The notes: generated from the sequence alone by a model not told the origin. A stretch of 64,000 bases of DNA from an uncultured Clostridia bacterium (GCA_934234035.1 CAKQHH010000007.1:1-64000); one strand, 5' to 3'; positions 25,485-34,811 are shown, counted from the stretch's first letter. Numbers and translations are program-made.

Positions 25485-26723
25485 GTGAGTAAAAAGAACG
25501 AAAACCATGAGCTGGTCTGCTCCTTTTGCGGGAAGACCAGCTCGCAAGTCAAGAAAATTATCGTGGGACCGGATGTAGCGATCTGCAACGAGTGCATCGA
25601 GCTGTGCGAATCCCTTCTGGATGAGAAGGAGTTCGTGGAACCGAAGCACATGGAGGAACTTCCGAAACCAAAGGAAATCGCGGATTTCCTGAGCGACTAC
25701 GTTATCGAACAGGATGAGGCGAAGAAGAATCTGGCGGTTGCGGTGTACAATCACTACAAAAGAATCCGCCATTTGGAGGAGACTGCCGGCCATGAGAAGG
25801 ACAGCGTGGAAATCCAGAAGAGCAACATTCTGATGCTGGGACCGACAGGAAGCGGCAAGACCCTTCTGGCTCAGACCCTGGCAAAGATTCTGGATGTTCC
25901 GTTTGCCATCGTGGATGCCACCGCATTGACGGAAGCCGGATATGTGGGCGAGGACGTGGAGAACATTCTGCTGAGACTGTACCAGGCGGCAGACGGCGAC
26001 CTGGAACGGGCGCAGAAGGGCATCATCTATGTGGATGAAATCGACAAGATTGCCCGGAAATCCGAAAACATGTCCATTACCCGTGACGTAAGCGGAGAAG
26101 GCGTTCAGCAGGCATTGCTGAAAATTATCGAAGGAACCGTTGCCAATGTTCCGCCGCAGGGCGGCCGGAAGCATCCGCTGCAGGAGTTCATCCATTTCGA
26201 TACGAAGGATGTGCTGTTCATCTGCGGAGGTGCTTTTACCGGATTGTCCACCATCATCAAACGCCGGCTGGGCAACAAGGTCATCGGTTTCAATTCCGAT
26301 GAGGATCGGGTGGACCTGACGGAGGATCACGAAATTCTGCTGAAGGTGGAGCCGGAAGATTTGCTCCGTTTCGGATTGATTCCGGAACTAATCGGTCGTC
26401 TTCCGATGATCGTATCCCTTCGGGAACTGACGGAAGAGGCGTTGGTTCGAATCATGCGGGAACCGAAGAATTCCTTGATTCGCCAGTATCAGGAGCTGTT
26501 CCGGATGGACGGCGTGGAGCTGGAAATTGAGGATGATGCGGTGAATGCCATTGCCAACAAGGCCATTGAGCTGCATACGGGAGCCAGAGGCCTGCGGGGA
26601 ATCTTCGAGAAGATGATGACGGACATCATGTTCGAGTTGCCATCTCGGGATGATGTGACCAAATGCATTATCACGAAGGAAACCGTGGAGAACGGTGCAG
26701 AACCGATATTAGAGACAAAATAG
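25485..26723 (+). CDS. clpX: ClpX ATPase, unfoldase for ClpP
   Basis: A 412-residue AAA+ unfoldase. The N-terminal zinc-binding domain uses Cys12, Cys15, Cys34 and Cys37. Walker A is GPTGSGKT, Walker B is [10 protein letters not shown], and the arginine finger region and sensor 2 (TGARGLRGI) are intact. The start is GTG with AGAGGAGAA upstream. It is separated from lon by a hairpin-containing gap. Confidence 0.96.
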   Translation: MSKKNENHELVCSFCGKTSSQVKKIIVGPDVAICNECIELCESLLDEKEFVEPKHMEELPKPKEIADFLSDYVIEQDEAKKNLAVAVYNHYKRIRHLEETAGHEKDSVEIQKSNILMLGPTGSGKTLLAQTLAKILDVPFAIVDATALTEAGYVGEDVENILLRLYQAADGDLERAQKGIIYVDEIDKIARKSENMSITRDVSGEGVQQALLKIIEGTVANVPPQGGRKHPLQEFIHFDTKDVLFICGGAFTGLSTIIKRRLGNKVIGFNSDEDRVDLTEDHEILLKVEPEDLLRFGLIPELIGRLPMIVSLRELTEEALVRIMREPKNSLIRQYQELFRMDGVELEIEDDAVNAIANKAIELHTGARGLRGIFEKMMTDIMFELPSRDDVTKCIITKETVENGAEPILETK

Positions 26724-26753
26724 CGCTGAAGACGGTGCGAAATAAGAAAACAT

Positions 26754-26782
26754 CAGGCGGCAGGGTTATTTCTTGCCGCCTG
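26754..26782 (+). terminator. Hairpin in the clpX-lon gap
   Basis: CAGGCGGCA and TGCCGCCTG are complementary around an 11-nt loop. No U-tract follows, so it may be an RNA-processing or weak attenuating element and not a full terminator. Confidence 0.45.
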
Positions 26783-26808
26783 TTCTGTATAGATAAAGGG
26801 AGGCGCAG

Positions 26809-29148
26809 ATGGAGAGAGAAAGTAGAACGCACATTCCTTACATTGCACTTCGGGGAAAGGCTTTTTTCCCGGATACGCTGGTAGGATTTGATGTGGGTCG
26901 GGATAAGTCCCTGAAATCCATTGAAATTGCAATGAACCGGGAACGGCTGGTAGCGGTGTCCGCCCAGCGAAACCCGGAAGTGAACGACCCGTCCGGGGAG
27001 GATTGTTACCTTACCGGTGTGCTGATTCGAATCAAGCAGATTGTTCGCCGAAAGGATTACATCCGGGTGCTGGCGGAGTGCGGTCAGCGGATTCGATTGG
27101 AGAACATTTACGAGGAGAACGGTGCCCTGTTCTGCGATTACGTGCAGGCGGAGGATTTGCCGGCAGATGATGAGGAGGAATTGGAAGCGTACGTTCGGGC
27201 GGTCAAAGAAGCCTTCGTTCAGTACGCCAAAGTCCTTCATCCCGGCAGTGCGGCGGAAGCCCGTGACATGGTGGAAGACGTAGAGGATTCGGCGGCGCTC
27301 ACCAACATCATCGCTGAGGAACTGGATGTTTCCTTTGACGAAAAACAGGCACTGCTGGAAATCGACTACATTCCCGGCCGGCTGGAACAGCTGATTGAAC
27401 TTCTGAACGGCGAGACGAGAATTGCGATGCTGTCTCAGAAGATTCAGACCAAAGTTATGAAGAATATGGACCGAAGCCAGCAGGAGTATTACCTTCGGGA
27501 GCAGATTAAGGTGATGCAGGATGAGCTGGGACGGGAGACCGGAGAGGACGATGATGCCACCCAGTGGCTGAAGAAGCTGGATGAACTGCAGCTGGAAGAA
27601 AAGACGGACGCGAAAATCCGAAAGGAAATCCAGCGTTTTGCCAAGATGCCGGCCATGAGCCCGGATGCCAACGTGAGTCGGACCTACATCGAGACGATTC
27701 TGGAACTTCCGTGGCACGAGGCCAGCAAGACCAATATCAATATCAAACGGGCGGAAAAGATTCTGAACGAGGACCACTACGGCCTGGAGAAGGTGAAGGA
27801 ACGAATCCTGGAGCATTTGGCGGTGATGCACCTGACCAAATCCATTCAGGGACCGATTCTCTGCCTGGTGGGCCCGCCGGGCGTGGGAAAGACGTCCATC
27901 GCCCGTTCCATCGCCAGAGCAACCAACCGGGAGTTCATTCGGATGTCTCTGGGCGGCGTTCGGGACGAAGCGGAAATTCGGGGACACCGCCGCACCTATG
28001 TGGGTGCCATTCCGGGACGAATCATCAACAGCATCAATGAGGTGGGAACCAACAACCCGCTGTTCCTGCTGGATGAGGTGGACAAGCTGGGAAATGATTT
28101 CCGGGGGGACCCGGCATCGGCACTGCTGGAAGTGCTGGATCCGGAACAGAACAAGGATTTTACGGATCACTATCTGGAAATCCCGTTCGATCTGTCCAAT
28201 GTGATGTTCATCACCACGGCCAACACCACGCAGACCATTCCGAGACCGCTTCTGGACCGGATGGAAGTGATTGAACTTTCCAGTTATATCGAAGAGGAGA
28301 AGGTTCGGATTGCGGAGGATTACCTGGTTCCGAAGGTTCTGAAGTCCTATGCGATTCGAAAGAACCAGCTCACCTTCTCGGAATCCGCAATACGGGAAAT
28401 CATCCAGTACTACACCCGGGAGTCCGGCGTGCGGAATCTGGAACGGCAGATTGCATCCGTATGCAGAAAAGTTGCAAAGCGAATTGTAACGGAAAAGAAA
28501 AACAAGTATACTGTGAATAAGAGGAATCTGGAGAATTATCTGGGACCGAAAATTTTCCGGGAGGATTTGATGAATCTGGAACCGGGAATCGGCGTCACCA
28601 CCGGCATGGCCTGGACGGCAGTGGGCGGTGTGACCCTGCAGATTGAAAGCGTGCGGATGCCGGGAAGCGGCCATCTGATTCTCACGGGACAGATGGGAGA
28701 CGTGATGAAGGAATCGGCGCAGACCGCCATGGGATACATCAAGTCCCTGTCGGAAAAGTACGGCCTGGACGCGTCTGTTTTTAAGGAGAACGATATTCAG
28801 ATTCACATTCCGGAGGGTGCCACCCCGAAGGACGGTCCGTCGGCCGGCGTCACCATGTGCACGGCGCTGTTCTCCCTGCTGTCCGGAAAGAAGGCGCGGC
28901 GGGACATCGCCATGACGGGAGAGATTACCCTGCAGGGCAACATCCTTCCGGTGGGCGGAATCAAGGAAAAGGTGCTGGCCGCTTATCAGCAGGGAATTCG
29001 CAAGATTCTTCTGCCGAAGGACAACGCGGCGGACATCGAAGAAATTCCGAAATCCGTGCGCAGCCGATTGGAATTCGTTTTGCTGGAGAAAGCAGAGGAT
29101 GCGTTCCGAGAGGTGCTGATTTCGGAGGAAAGCGAGAAAGAGAACTAG
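26809..29148 (+). CDS. lon: Lon ATP-dependent protease (LonA)
   Basis: A 779-residue soluble AAA+ protease that degrades misfolded and regulatory proteins. It has an N-terminal substrate-binding domain, Walker A GPPGVGKTS near residue 356, Walker B LFLLDEVDKL, and a C-terminal Ser-Lys protease domain with DGPSAGVT (Ser678) and the GGIKEK lysine segment about 41-43 residues later. There are no membrane helices, so it is LonA and not LonB. Its stop codon is one base from the engB start. Confidence 0.97.
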   Translation: MERESRTHIPYIALRGKAFFPDTLVGFDVGRDKSLKSIEIAMNRERLVAVSAQRNPEVNDPSGEDCYLTGVLIRIKQIVRRKDYIRVLAECGQRIRLENIYEENGALFCDYVQAEDLPADDEEELEAYVRAVKEAFVQYAKVLHPGSAAEARDMVEDVEDSAALTNIIAEELDVSFDEKQALLEIDYIPGRLEQLIELLNGETRIAMLSQKIQTKVMKNMDRSQQEYYLREQIKVMQDELGRETGEDDDATQWLKKLDELQLEEKTDAKIRKEIQRFAKMPAMSPDANVSRTYIETILELPWHEASKTNINIKRAEKILNEDHYGLEKVKERILEHLAVMHLTKSIQGPILCLVGPPGVGKTSIARSIARATNREFIRMSLGGVRDEAEIRGHRRTYVGAIPGRIINSINEVGTNNPLFLLDEVDKLGNDFRGDPASALLEVLDPEQNKDFTDHYLEIPFDLSNVMFITTANTTQTIPRPLLDRMEVIELSSYIEEEKVRIAEDYLVPKVLKSYAIRKNQLTFSESAIREIIQYYTRESGVRNLERQIASVCRKVAKRIVTEKKNKYTVNKRNLENYLGPKIFREDLMNLEPGIGVTTGMAWTAVGGVTLQIESVRMPGSGHLILTGQMGDVMKESAQTAMGYIKSLSEKYGLDASVFKENDIQIHIPEGATPKDGPSAGVTMCTALFSLLSGKKARRDIAMTGEITLQGNILPVGGIKEKVLAAYQQGIRKILLPKDNAADIEEIPKSVRSRLEFVLLEKAEDAFREVLISEESEKEN

Positions 29149-29149
29149 G

Positions 29150-29761
29150 ATGAGAATCACAAAATCAGAATTGGAAGCGGTTGCGGTAAAACCGGCACAG
29201 TATCCGGAAGCGAACCGCTATGAAATTGCCTTTGCGGGCCGATCCAACGTGGGGAAATCCTCCCTGCTGAATCTTCTCACCGGCCGGAAGGCCCTTGCCA
29301 GGGTCAGCGGAAGCCCGGGAAAGACGCGTACCATCAACTTTTATTTGGTGAACGACGATTTCCGGATTGTGGACCTGCCGGGGTACGGATATGCCAAGCT
29401 GTCCCGCTCCGAGACGGAGAAGTGGGGCGCCATGATGGAGATGTATCTCAGCAAGAGACCGGGCCTGTTGAAGGTGGTGCAGCTGGTGGATATTCGCCAC
29501 GAGCCGTCGGCACAGGATGTGCAGATGTACGACTACCTTCGGTACTACGGGCTGGACGGCGTGGTTGTGGCCACGAAGGCGGACAAGATTTCCAAGAACC
29601 AGCAGCAGAAAGCCATCCGGCAGATTCGTCAGAAGCTGGATATGAAAAAAGAAGATGTGGTGATTCCGGTGTCGGCGCTGAAGCGCACCGGACAGGAAGA
29701 GCTGCTGAATGTCATTGAGTCGATTTTAAACAAGGAGGGTTCGGAAGATGAGCACGAATGA
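29150..29761 (+). CDS. engB: Ribosome biogenesis GTPase EngB/YsxC
   Basis: A 203-residue TrmE-Era-like GTPase needed for late 50S assembly. G1 is GRSNVGKSS, the G2 threonine is in KTRTINF, G3 is DLPGYGYA and G4 is TKADK. It follows lon by one base and overlaps hpt by 14 bases, the lon-engB order known from Bacillus. Confidence 0.95.
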   Translation: MRITKSELEAVAVKPAQYPEANRYEIAFAGRSNVGKSSLLNLLTGRKALARVSGSPGKTRTINFYLVNDDFRIVDLPGYGYAKLSRSETEKWGAMMEMYLSKRPGLLKVVQLVDIRHEPSAQDVQMYDYLRYYGLDGVVVATKADKISKNQQQKAIRQIRQKLDMKKEDVVIPVSALKRTGQEELLNVIESILNKEGSEDEHE

Positions 29762-30290
29762 TCATGTAATCGGAAAAATTCTCTTCACGGAGGCGGAAAT
29801 CCGGAAGAGAGCGGAAGAGCTGGGCGAGGAAATCAGCAATGAATTCAAGGGCGAAGAGCTGGTGGTTATCGGCACGCTGAAGGGCTCTGTTCCGTGGATG
29901 TGCGACCTCATAAAGTGCCTGGATTTGGATACCGTCATCGACTTCGTAAAGGCCAGCAGCTACGGTTCCAGCACCACAACCTCCGGCGTGGTAAAGATAT
30001 CCATGGACACGGAGCTGAACCTGTACAACAAGAACGTACTGGTGGTGGAGGATATCGTGGATACGGGAACCACCCTTAAGTACCTGCTGGAGAAGCTGAA
30101 CGAGCGCCATCCGAAATCTCTGAAGGTGTGCACCATGCTGGACAAGCCGTCCCGGAGAACCGCCGATTTCCATGCGGATTATATCGGTTTCCAGGTGGAA
30201 GACCTGTTCATCATCGGTTACGGCCTGGATTACGACCAGAAGTATCGAAATCTGCCGTACATCAGCTATCTTCAGAACGAAGGAAAATAA
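29748..30290 (+). CDS. hpt: Hypoxanthine phosphoribosyltransferase
   Basis: A 180-residue purine-salvage enzyme that transfers ribose-5-phosphate from PRPP to hypoxanthine/guanine. The PRPP-binding motif VVEDIVDTGTTL is at about residues 99-110. The flexible-loop SSYGSST and the C-terminal YGLDY are present. GGAGGGTT lies in the end of engB. tilS and ftsH, the usual Firmicute neighbours, are absent here. Confidence 0.95.
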   Translation: MSTNDHVIGKILFTEAEIRKRAEELGEEISNEFKGEELVVIGTLKGSVPWMCDLIKCLDLDTVIDFVKASSYGSSTTTSGVVKISMDTELNLYNKNVLVVEDIVDTGTTLKYLLEKLNERHPKSLKVCTMLDKPSRRTADFHADYIGFQVEDLFIIGYGLDYDQKYRNLPYISYLQNEGK

Positions 30291-30327
30291 ACAATAATTC
30301 CGGACAACCTTGCAAGGAGGCGGAGAA

Positions 30328-32001
30328 ATGAAAATCAGATTTTGCGGAGCAACCGAAGGCGTTACAGGTTCCTGTCACCTTCTGATTACGGACAAAGCGA
30401 ATGTATTGCTGGACTGCGGGCAGTTCCAGGGGGGCAAAGCCCAGGACCGCCTGAACTACCGGGAGTTTCCTTTTGAGCCGTCTGAAATCGATTGTCTGGT
30501 GCTGAGCCACGCACACATCGATCACTGCGGGCGGATTCCACTTCTGGTAAAAAGAGGTTTTCGCGGAAACATCTACTGCACCAAGGCGACGGCGGATCTT
30601 CTTCCGATTATGCTGCGGGACAGCGGGTACATCCACGAGAAGGAAGCGGAGTGGGCCAACAAAAAAGCGGAACGAAAGGGACAGCCGCTGGTTCAGCCGC
30701 TGTATACGGTGGAGGACGCAGAGGAATCCCTTCGGTATATTCATCCGGTCCTGTACGATCAGCTCATTGAGGTGAGCGAGGGCATCCACGTCTGCTTCAA
30801 CGATGCGGGCCACATTCTGGGGTCGGCGGAAACGGAGCTCTGGGTGCAGGAAGGCGATTCGGAGACGAAAATTGTTTTTTCCGGAGATCTTGGGGTGGAG
30901 CACCGGCCGATTCTCCGGGATCCTACCATCATTCGCCATGCGGATTACGTCATTATGGAGAGCACCTACGGAAACCGTCTCCATCCGGAAAACGCCATGA
31001 GCATCGAGAAACTGGTAAAGGTCATTCTCCGAACGGTGGAACGGGGCGGCACGGTGGTCATTCCGTCCTTCGCCGTGGGAAGAACCCAGGAGATGATCTA
31101 CCAGCTGAACATGCTTTACGATGAGAACCCGGAGACGTACGGAAAGCTGAAGAACGTTCCGGTGTACATCGACAGCCCGATGGCCAATGCGGCGACGGAG
31201 GTCTTTAAGAAGAATACGGCGGTGTTCGACGACGACTTCAAGGCGTTTATGGATAAGGGCGATCATCCGCTGGAGTTCAAAAACCTTCATTTTACCCAGT
31301 CCACGGAGGAATCTCAGGCGCTGAACAGCGACCGGAAGCCGAAGATCATCATCTCTGCCAGCGGCATGTGCGAAGCCGGTCGAATTCGTCATCACCTGAA
31401 GCACAACCTGTGGAATCCAAAGTGCTCCATCGTGTTCGTGGGATACCAGGCGGAAGGCACCCTGGGCCGGAAATTGGTGGAAGGTGCGGAATCGGTGAAC
31501 CTCTTTGGAGAGGAGATTCAGGTCAATGCGGAAATCGTGAATCTGGAAGGATTCTCCGGTCATGCGGATCGAGACGGCTTGGCCCACTGGGTGGGATCCT
31601 TCGTGACCCATCCGATGGTGTTCCTGGTGCACGGGGAGAAGGAAGCCAAGGAGGATTTCGCCGCTTACCTGGGAAAGAATCTGGATATCCATCCGATTGT
31701 GATACAGCAGAACAGCGAGTTTGAACTGGTTCCGGGAAGCCGTCCGGAAGGAACTCATGTGGGACCGGTATCTGCGTTCCAGCTGGATGCGGATGAAATC
31801 AATGCCCTGCGGAATAAGATCTCCGGACTCAGCAGCTCCATCGGGGATCTGCTGAACACCGCGGCGGTGGAAACCGGAAAGAATATCAGTCCGGAACGGC
31901 TGATTGAAATTAACAACATCATTCAGGAATTGGCGGAGTCGGAAGCGAACCTGAAAGCGGCGCTGCTGGAGGAGATGACAGAAGAGCGAGTTTCTGAATA
32001 A
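30328..32001 (+). CDS. Metallo-beta-lactamase/beta-CASP ribonuclease
   Basis: A 557-residue nuclease-like protein. The metallo core has HAHIDHCG (HxHxDH) near residue 60. The beta-CASP insert carries SFAVGRTQEM and SASGMCEAGRI. An RMMBL/C-terminal motif GFSGHADRDG supplies the last metal histidine. Relatives include archaeal and eukaryotic CPSF-like nucleases, so it probably cleaves RNA; the substrate is unknown. It is not the RNase J architecture. The start at 30328 follows AAGGAGGCGG, with an alternative start 6 codons upstream that is less likely. The C-terminal ~60 residues form an added helical tail. Confidence 0.85.
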   Translation: MKIRFCGATEGVTGSCHLLITDKANVLLDCGQFQGGKAQDRLNYREFPFEPSEIDCLVLSHAHIDHCGRIPLLVKRGFRGNIYCTKATADLLPIMLRDSGYIHEKEAEWANKKAERKGQPLVQPLYTVEDAEESLRYIHPVLYDQLIEVSEGIHVCFNDAGHILGSAETELWVQEGDSETKIVFSGDLGVEHRPILRDPTIIRHADYVIMESTYGNRLHPENAMSIEKLVKVILRTVERGGTVVIPSFAVGRTQEMIYQLNMLYDENPETYGKLKNVPVYIDSPMANAATEVFKKNTAVFDDDFKAFMDKGDHPLEFKNLHFTQSTEESQALNSDRKPKIIISASGMCEAGRIRHHLKHNLWNPKCSIVFVGYQAEGTLGRKLVEGAESVNLFGEEIQVNAEIVNLEGFSGHADRDGLAHWVGSFVTHPMVFLVHGEKEAKEDFAAYLGKNLDIHPIVIQQNSEFELVPGSRPEGTHVGPVSAFQLDADEINALRNKISGLSSSIGDLLNTAAVETGKNISPERLIEINNIIQELAESEANLKAALLEEMTEERVSE

Positions 32002-32074
32002 CAAGTTTAAGAATCACGGAGAAAAGTACTTTTTTTGAGGGTTTCAGTCCTTTCTTTTCCAAGTGAATGTACAG

Positions 32075-32118
32075 CACCATCCTTTGGCGATACAATGGAG
32101 CCGAAAGGATGGTGTTTT
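32075..32118 (+). terminator. Hairpin overlapping the next gene's ribosome site
   Basis: CACCATCCTTT at 32075-32085 pairs with AAAGGATGGTG at 32104-32114, with an inner GGC/GCC, then TTTT. It can end the upstream transcript. Its 3' arm is also the AAGGATGG ribosome site of the gene starting at 32122. Confidence 0.75.
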
Positions 32119-32121
32119 GGT

Positions 32122-32505
32122 ATGAAGGAATATCAGATTCAGAAGGACCGGAAGCGGGTCCTTCCCAGCGAAGTGTATTATCAATGTCTGTGGGTGGTAA
32201 AGGATATGGATCGGCTTCAAGAGATTGCCGGAACGGAATTCCGCCGGGAGATGCTGGCAGAGGATGTGCTCACCTACGGGAATACGGCGATGCAGGAAAG
32301 TCCGGTGGCAGCAGAAGCCATGTTCAAGCTGGACTGCATTCATCGGGCCTTGATGGAGATTCCGGAAAATTACCGGGAAGGAATCATCGAGAACATCCGG
32401 ACCCGGCGAACCGGCTATCCCTGCTCCGCCCACGAAAATACCTGGAAGAAATGGAAGCAGCGTTTTATCTATATGCTGGCGGAAAACCTGCGGTTGATTC
32501 CGTAA
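32122..32505 (+). CDS. Small sigma-region-4-like or phage-regulator-like protein
   Basis: A 127-residue protein not assigned to a family with certainty. It is strongly helical. A central segment ALMEIPENYREGI resembles the start of sigma-70 region 4-type helices as found in RinA/ArpU-like phage regulators, and the C-terminal WKKWKQRFIYMLAENL is basic and aromatic. No DNA-recognition helix is clear. The start at 32122 is very close to a hairpin that hides AAGGATGG. The reading frame is open upstream to 32035, without a ribosome site. Confidence 0.5.
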   Translation: MKEYQIQKDRKRVLPSEVYYQCLWVVKDMDRLQEIAGTEFRREMLAEDVLTYGNTAMQESPVAAEAMFKLDCIHRALMEIPENYREGIIENIRTRRTGYPCSAHENTWKKWKQRFIYMLAENLRLIP

Positions 32506-32536
32506 AATGTGTACTGAAGGGGAATTTTTTTTATGG

Positions 32537-32674
32537 TATGATGGGGCTGTCAGATAGGGCGATACGGAAATTACTGGCAAATGACGTAACGTCTCTATTG
32601 TTTTCACTTCTATTATTTAAGGATGCGAGTGCATCTGGGTATCGGCGGCAGCAATGCCGCCACTTTTTTGTTTT
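32537..32674 (+). ncRNA. Candidate small RNA, about 120 nt
   Basis: An extended -10 TGG-TATGAT at 32534-32542 has only a weak -35 (CTGAAG). A terminator GGCGGCA-GCAA-TGCCGCC-ACTTTTTT ends at 32668. Between them ATAGGG can pair with CTCTAT, TTAC with GTAA inside, and GATGC with GCATC at 32622-32635. No ORF with a ribosome site is present. It could instead be a terminated leader of the NUDIX gene. Confidence 0.45.
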
Positions 32675-32765
32675 ACGCTTTATTCCGGAATAAAAAAGTG
32701 ATAGAATATTTAAATAGACGATAAAACTTATTTGTAAAGAAAATGATATATATTGGGAGGGTTTT

Positions 32766-33302
32766 ATGGCTTTTCCGGAAAAGACATTGCAGTCGGAAGT
32801 GGTATACGACGGTCCGATTTTTCGAATTCGCAAGGATAAGGTAACGGTAGTGGGCGGAAAGACCTCCTATCGGGACATTCTGGAGCACAACGGAGGCGCG
32901 GTGATTCTGGCGGTAAAAGAAGACGGCAATATTCTCATGGTGCGGCAGTTCCGAAAGGCGCTGGAACGGGAAGTGCTGGAGCTTCCGGCGGGAAAGATTG
33001 ACGGCGATGAGGATCCCATGGACACGGCGCTTCGGGAATTGCAGGAAGAAACGGGCTACCGGGCCGGGAGCATTCGGCACCTGACCACCATCAGCCCGAG
33101 CTGCGGATACACCACGGAGCTTTTGTACATTTACCTTTGCAAGGATTTGACGCCGGGGGAAACCCATTTCGACGATACGGAAGACTTAGACCTTTACGAA
33201 TACACGGCGGACGAACTGGTGGAGCTGATTATGAAGGGTAAGATTCAGGATGCCAAGACCATCGTGGGGGTTCTTTTTGCTCGAACCGCAGGAGAAATAT
33301 AG
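32766..33302 (+). CDS. NUDIX hydrolase, ADP-ribose pyrophosphatase type
   Basis: A 178-residue enzyme with an intact Nudix box running from GKIDGDEDPMD to RELQEETGY (Gx5Ex7REUxEExGU) near residues 77-99. Proline and Phe/Tyr context (SPSCGYTTELLYIY) after the box resembles the NudF/ADP-ribose pyrophosphatase group. It probably hydrolyses ADP-ribose to AMP and ribose-5-phosphate. The start follows GGGAGGG. It is followed after 18 bases by the Xer-type gene, the arrangement often seen in Clostridia. Confidence 0.9.
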   Translation: MAFPEKTLQSEVVYDGPIFRIRKDKVTVVGGKTSYRDILEHNGGAVILAVKEDGNILMVRQFRKALEREVLELPAGKIDGDEDPMDTALRELQEETGYRAGSIRHLTTISPSCGYTTELLYIYLCKDLTPGETHFDDTEDLDLYEYTADELVELIMKGKIQDAKTIVGVLFARTAGEI

Positions 33303-33320
33303 AAGACACAGGAGACGAAG

Positions 33321-34199
33321 ATGGATGCCTTCATTGAATATCTAAAGAATACGAAAAACAAGGCGGAAAACACTCTCGTTGCCTATCGCCGGGATTTGAA
33401 AGCCTTCGAGGTCTTCCTGGAGGGCCGCGGCGGAAAGAGTTTGAACGACTGCAAGGAAAGTGATGCAGCCGCTTACATATTGGAACTGAATAATGAAAGT
33501 AAGTCCAAGGCGACGATTAACCGAAAAATTTCTTCTCTGCGGGCATTCTACGATTACAAAATCGATGAAGGGGAACGAGAAACCAATCCTTTTCAGAAAA
33601 TCAAATCGGCGAAAAACGATAAGCGCCAAATTGAGTTTCTGACGGTGGAAGAGGTGAATCAAATGCTGTCCCTTCCGGATGATTCTGCCAAGGGCATCCG
33701 GGACAAGGCACTGCTGGAGTTCATGTACGGAACGGGCGCTCGTGTGACGGAGCTGGTGCGCCTGCGATTCTCGGACATGAACCTGCGGATGAACTTCGTT
33801 ACGCTGAAAGACAACGACGGAGAGAGCCGAATCGTGCCGATTGGATCTTACGCCCATGCCGCGATGAAGAAATATATGGACGAGGCCTATGAGGAAATTA
33901 AGGGCGAGCCGCGGGAAGAGGACGACTACATCTTCATCAACTTCCGGGGCCAGGCGCTGACCCGTCAGGGAATCTGGAAGATTCTGAAGGAATACGGCAA
34001 GGAGATGGATATCGAAGAGCGGATGACACCTCAGATTCTGCGGAACAGCTTTGCGGTACACATCCTTCAGAACGGAGGAGATCTGAAGACCCTTCAGGAG
34101 CTGATGGGCTTCGAGGATATGTCCGTGGGCATTGCCTATCTGGCGGTACTGAACGTGCGGATTCGGGACGTGTACCAACGGACTCATCCGAGGGCATAA
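33321..34199 (+). CDS. Xer-type tyrosine recombinase with altered catalytic residues
   Basis: A 292-residue protein with an N-terminal SAM-like core-binding domain (1-85) and a C-terminal catalytic domain. Arg141 (GTGARVTEL), the lysine of VTLKDND, Arg241 and Tyr273 are present. The HxxR histidine is Gln238, and the next His/Trp position is Phe264; spacing from Arg241 (+23, +32) matches E. coli XerD His270 and Tyr279. RHSF is also RNSF. It sits where Clostridia often have xerD next to NUDIX. It may resolve chromosome dimers with reduced or changed activity, or serve another role. Confidence 0.85.
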   Translation: MDAFIEYLKNTKNKAENTLVAYRRDLKAFEVFLEGRGGKSLNDCKESDAAAYILELNNESKSKATINRKISSLRAFYDYKIDEGERETNPFQKIKSAKNDKRQIEFLTVEEVNQMLSLPDDSAKGIRDKALLEFMYGTGARVTELVRLRFSDMNLRMNFVTLKDNDGESRIVPIGSYAHAAMKKYMDEAYEEIKGEPREEDDYIFINFRGQALTRQGIWKILKEYGKEMDIEERMTPQILRNSFAVHILQNGGDLKTLQELMGFEDMSVGIAYLAVLNVRIRDVYQRTHPRA

Positions 34200-34223
34200 A
34201 AATAATATTTTTTGAAAAAAGTG

Positions 34224-34252
34224 TTGAAATCAGTCACTCGTTGTGATAAACT
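34224..34252 (+). promoter_or_regulatory. rplS promoter
   Basis: TTGAAA at 34224-34229, 17 bp, TAAACT at 34247-34252. Confidence 0.75.
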
Positions 34253-34257
34253 TTGAT

Positions 34258-34365
34258 AGTTATTACGGGCGGTCCTCTGGTAGTTGACAGCATGGCTTAG
34301 GAAGCCGGGAACGACATTTGATTATAGAGAGAAACCACGAGCGTCTTGGAAAGGAAGGAGGAATA
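34258..34365 (+). promoter_or_regulatory. Leader of the L19 gene, possible autoregulatory RNA
   Basis: About 105 bases of untranslated leader precede the L19 start. Short complementary stretches (GGCTT/AAGCC at about 34292-34306) make a hairpin plausible. Ribosomal protein leaders in Firmicutes are commonly autoregulatory; I cannot match this to a known L19 leader by eye. Confidence 0.35.
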
Positions 34366-34368
34366 ACA

Positions 34369-34710
34369 ATGAACGTAATTGATTCGATCACAAAGGAATA
34401 CAAGAAGAACGATATTCCGGAATTCAACGTTGGTGATACCGTAAGAGTTCACGTTAAGATCGTTGAGGGTCAGAGAGAAAGAATTCAGGTATTCGAAGGA
34501 TATGTCCTGAAGAAGCAGAGCGGCGGAATTTCTGAAACATTCACAGTAAGAAGACTGGCTCAGGGTATTGGTGTAGAGAAGACTTTCCCAATGCATTCGC
34601 CGAAGGTAGCAAAGATTGAGGTACTGAAGCGCGGAAGAGTTAGAAGAGCAAAGCTGAACTACATGCGTGAAAGAACCGGTAAGGCTGCAAGAATCAAGTC
34701 TGCAAAATAA
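34369..34710 (+). CDS. rplS: 50S ribosomal protein L19
   Basis: A 113-residue large-subunit protein at the 30S-50S interface. Landmarks are [31 protein letters not shown] and the basic tail [22 protein letters not shown] sets the start. It is transcribed alone from its own promoter and ends at a strong terminator. rpsP, rimM and trmD, its usual neighbours, are absent. Confidence 0.97.
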   Translation: MNVIDSITKEYKKNDIPEFNVGDTVRVHVKIVEGQRERIQVFEGYVLKKQSGGISETFTVRRLAQGIGVEKTFPMHSPKVAKIEVLKRGRVRRAKLNYMRERTGKAARIKSAK

Positions 34711-34729
34711 GAATGATTTGCTGAAAATT

Positions 34730-34769
34730 AAAAAGCATACCTTGGCATTGCCGAAGGTATGCTTTTTTT
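34730..34769 (+). terminator. Terminator after rplS
   Basis: AAAAAGCATACCTT and AAGGTATGCTTTTT around a 10-nt loop, ending in T7. Confidence 0.93.
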
Positions 34770-34811
34770 ATCCGATATTTTCCATTGCGACGACGATGAA
34801 GGAGGAAATGG

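Noticed and set aside
33321..34199. Phage or integrative element integrase
   Set aside because: No attachment repeats or phage genes are nearby. The neighbours (NUDIX, rplS, rbgA) are core genes, and the size fits Xer.
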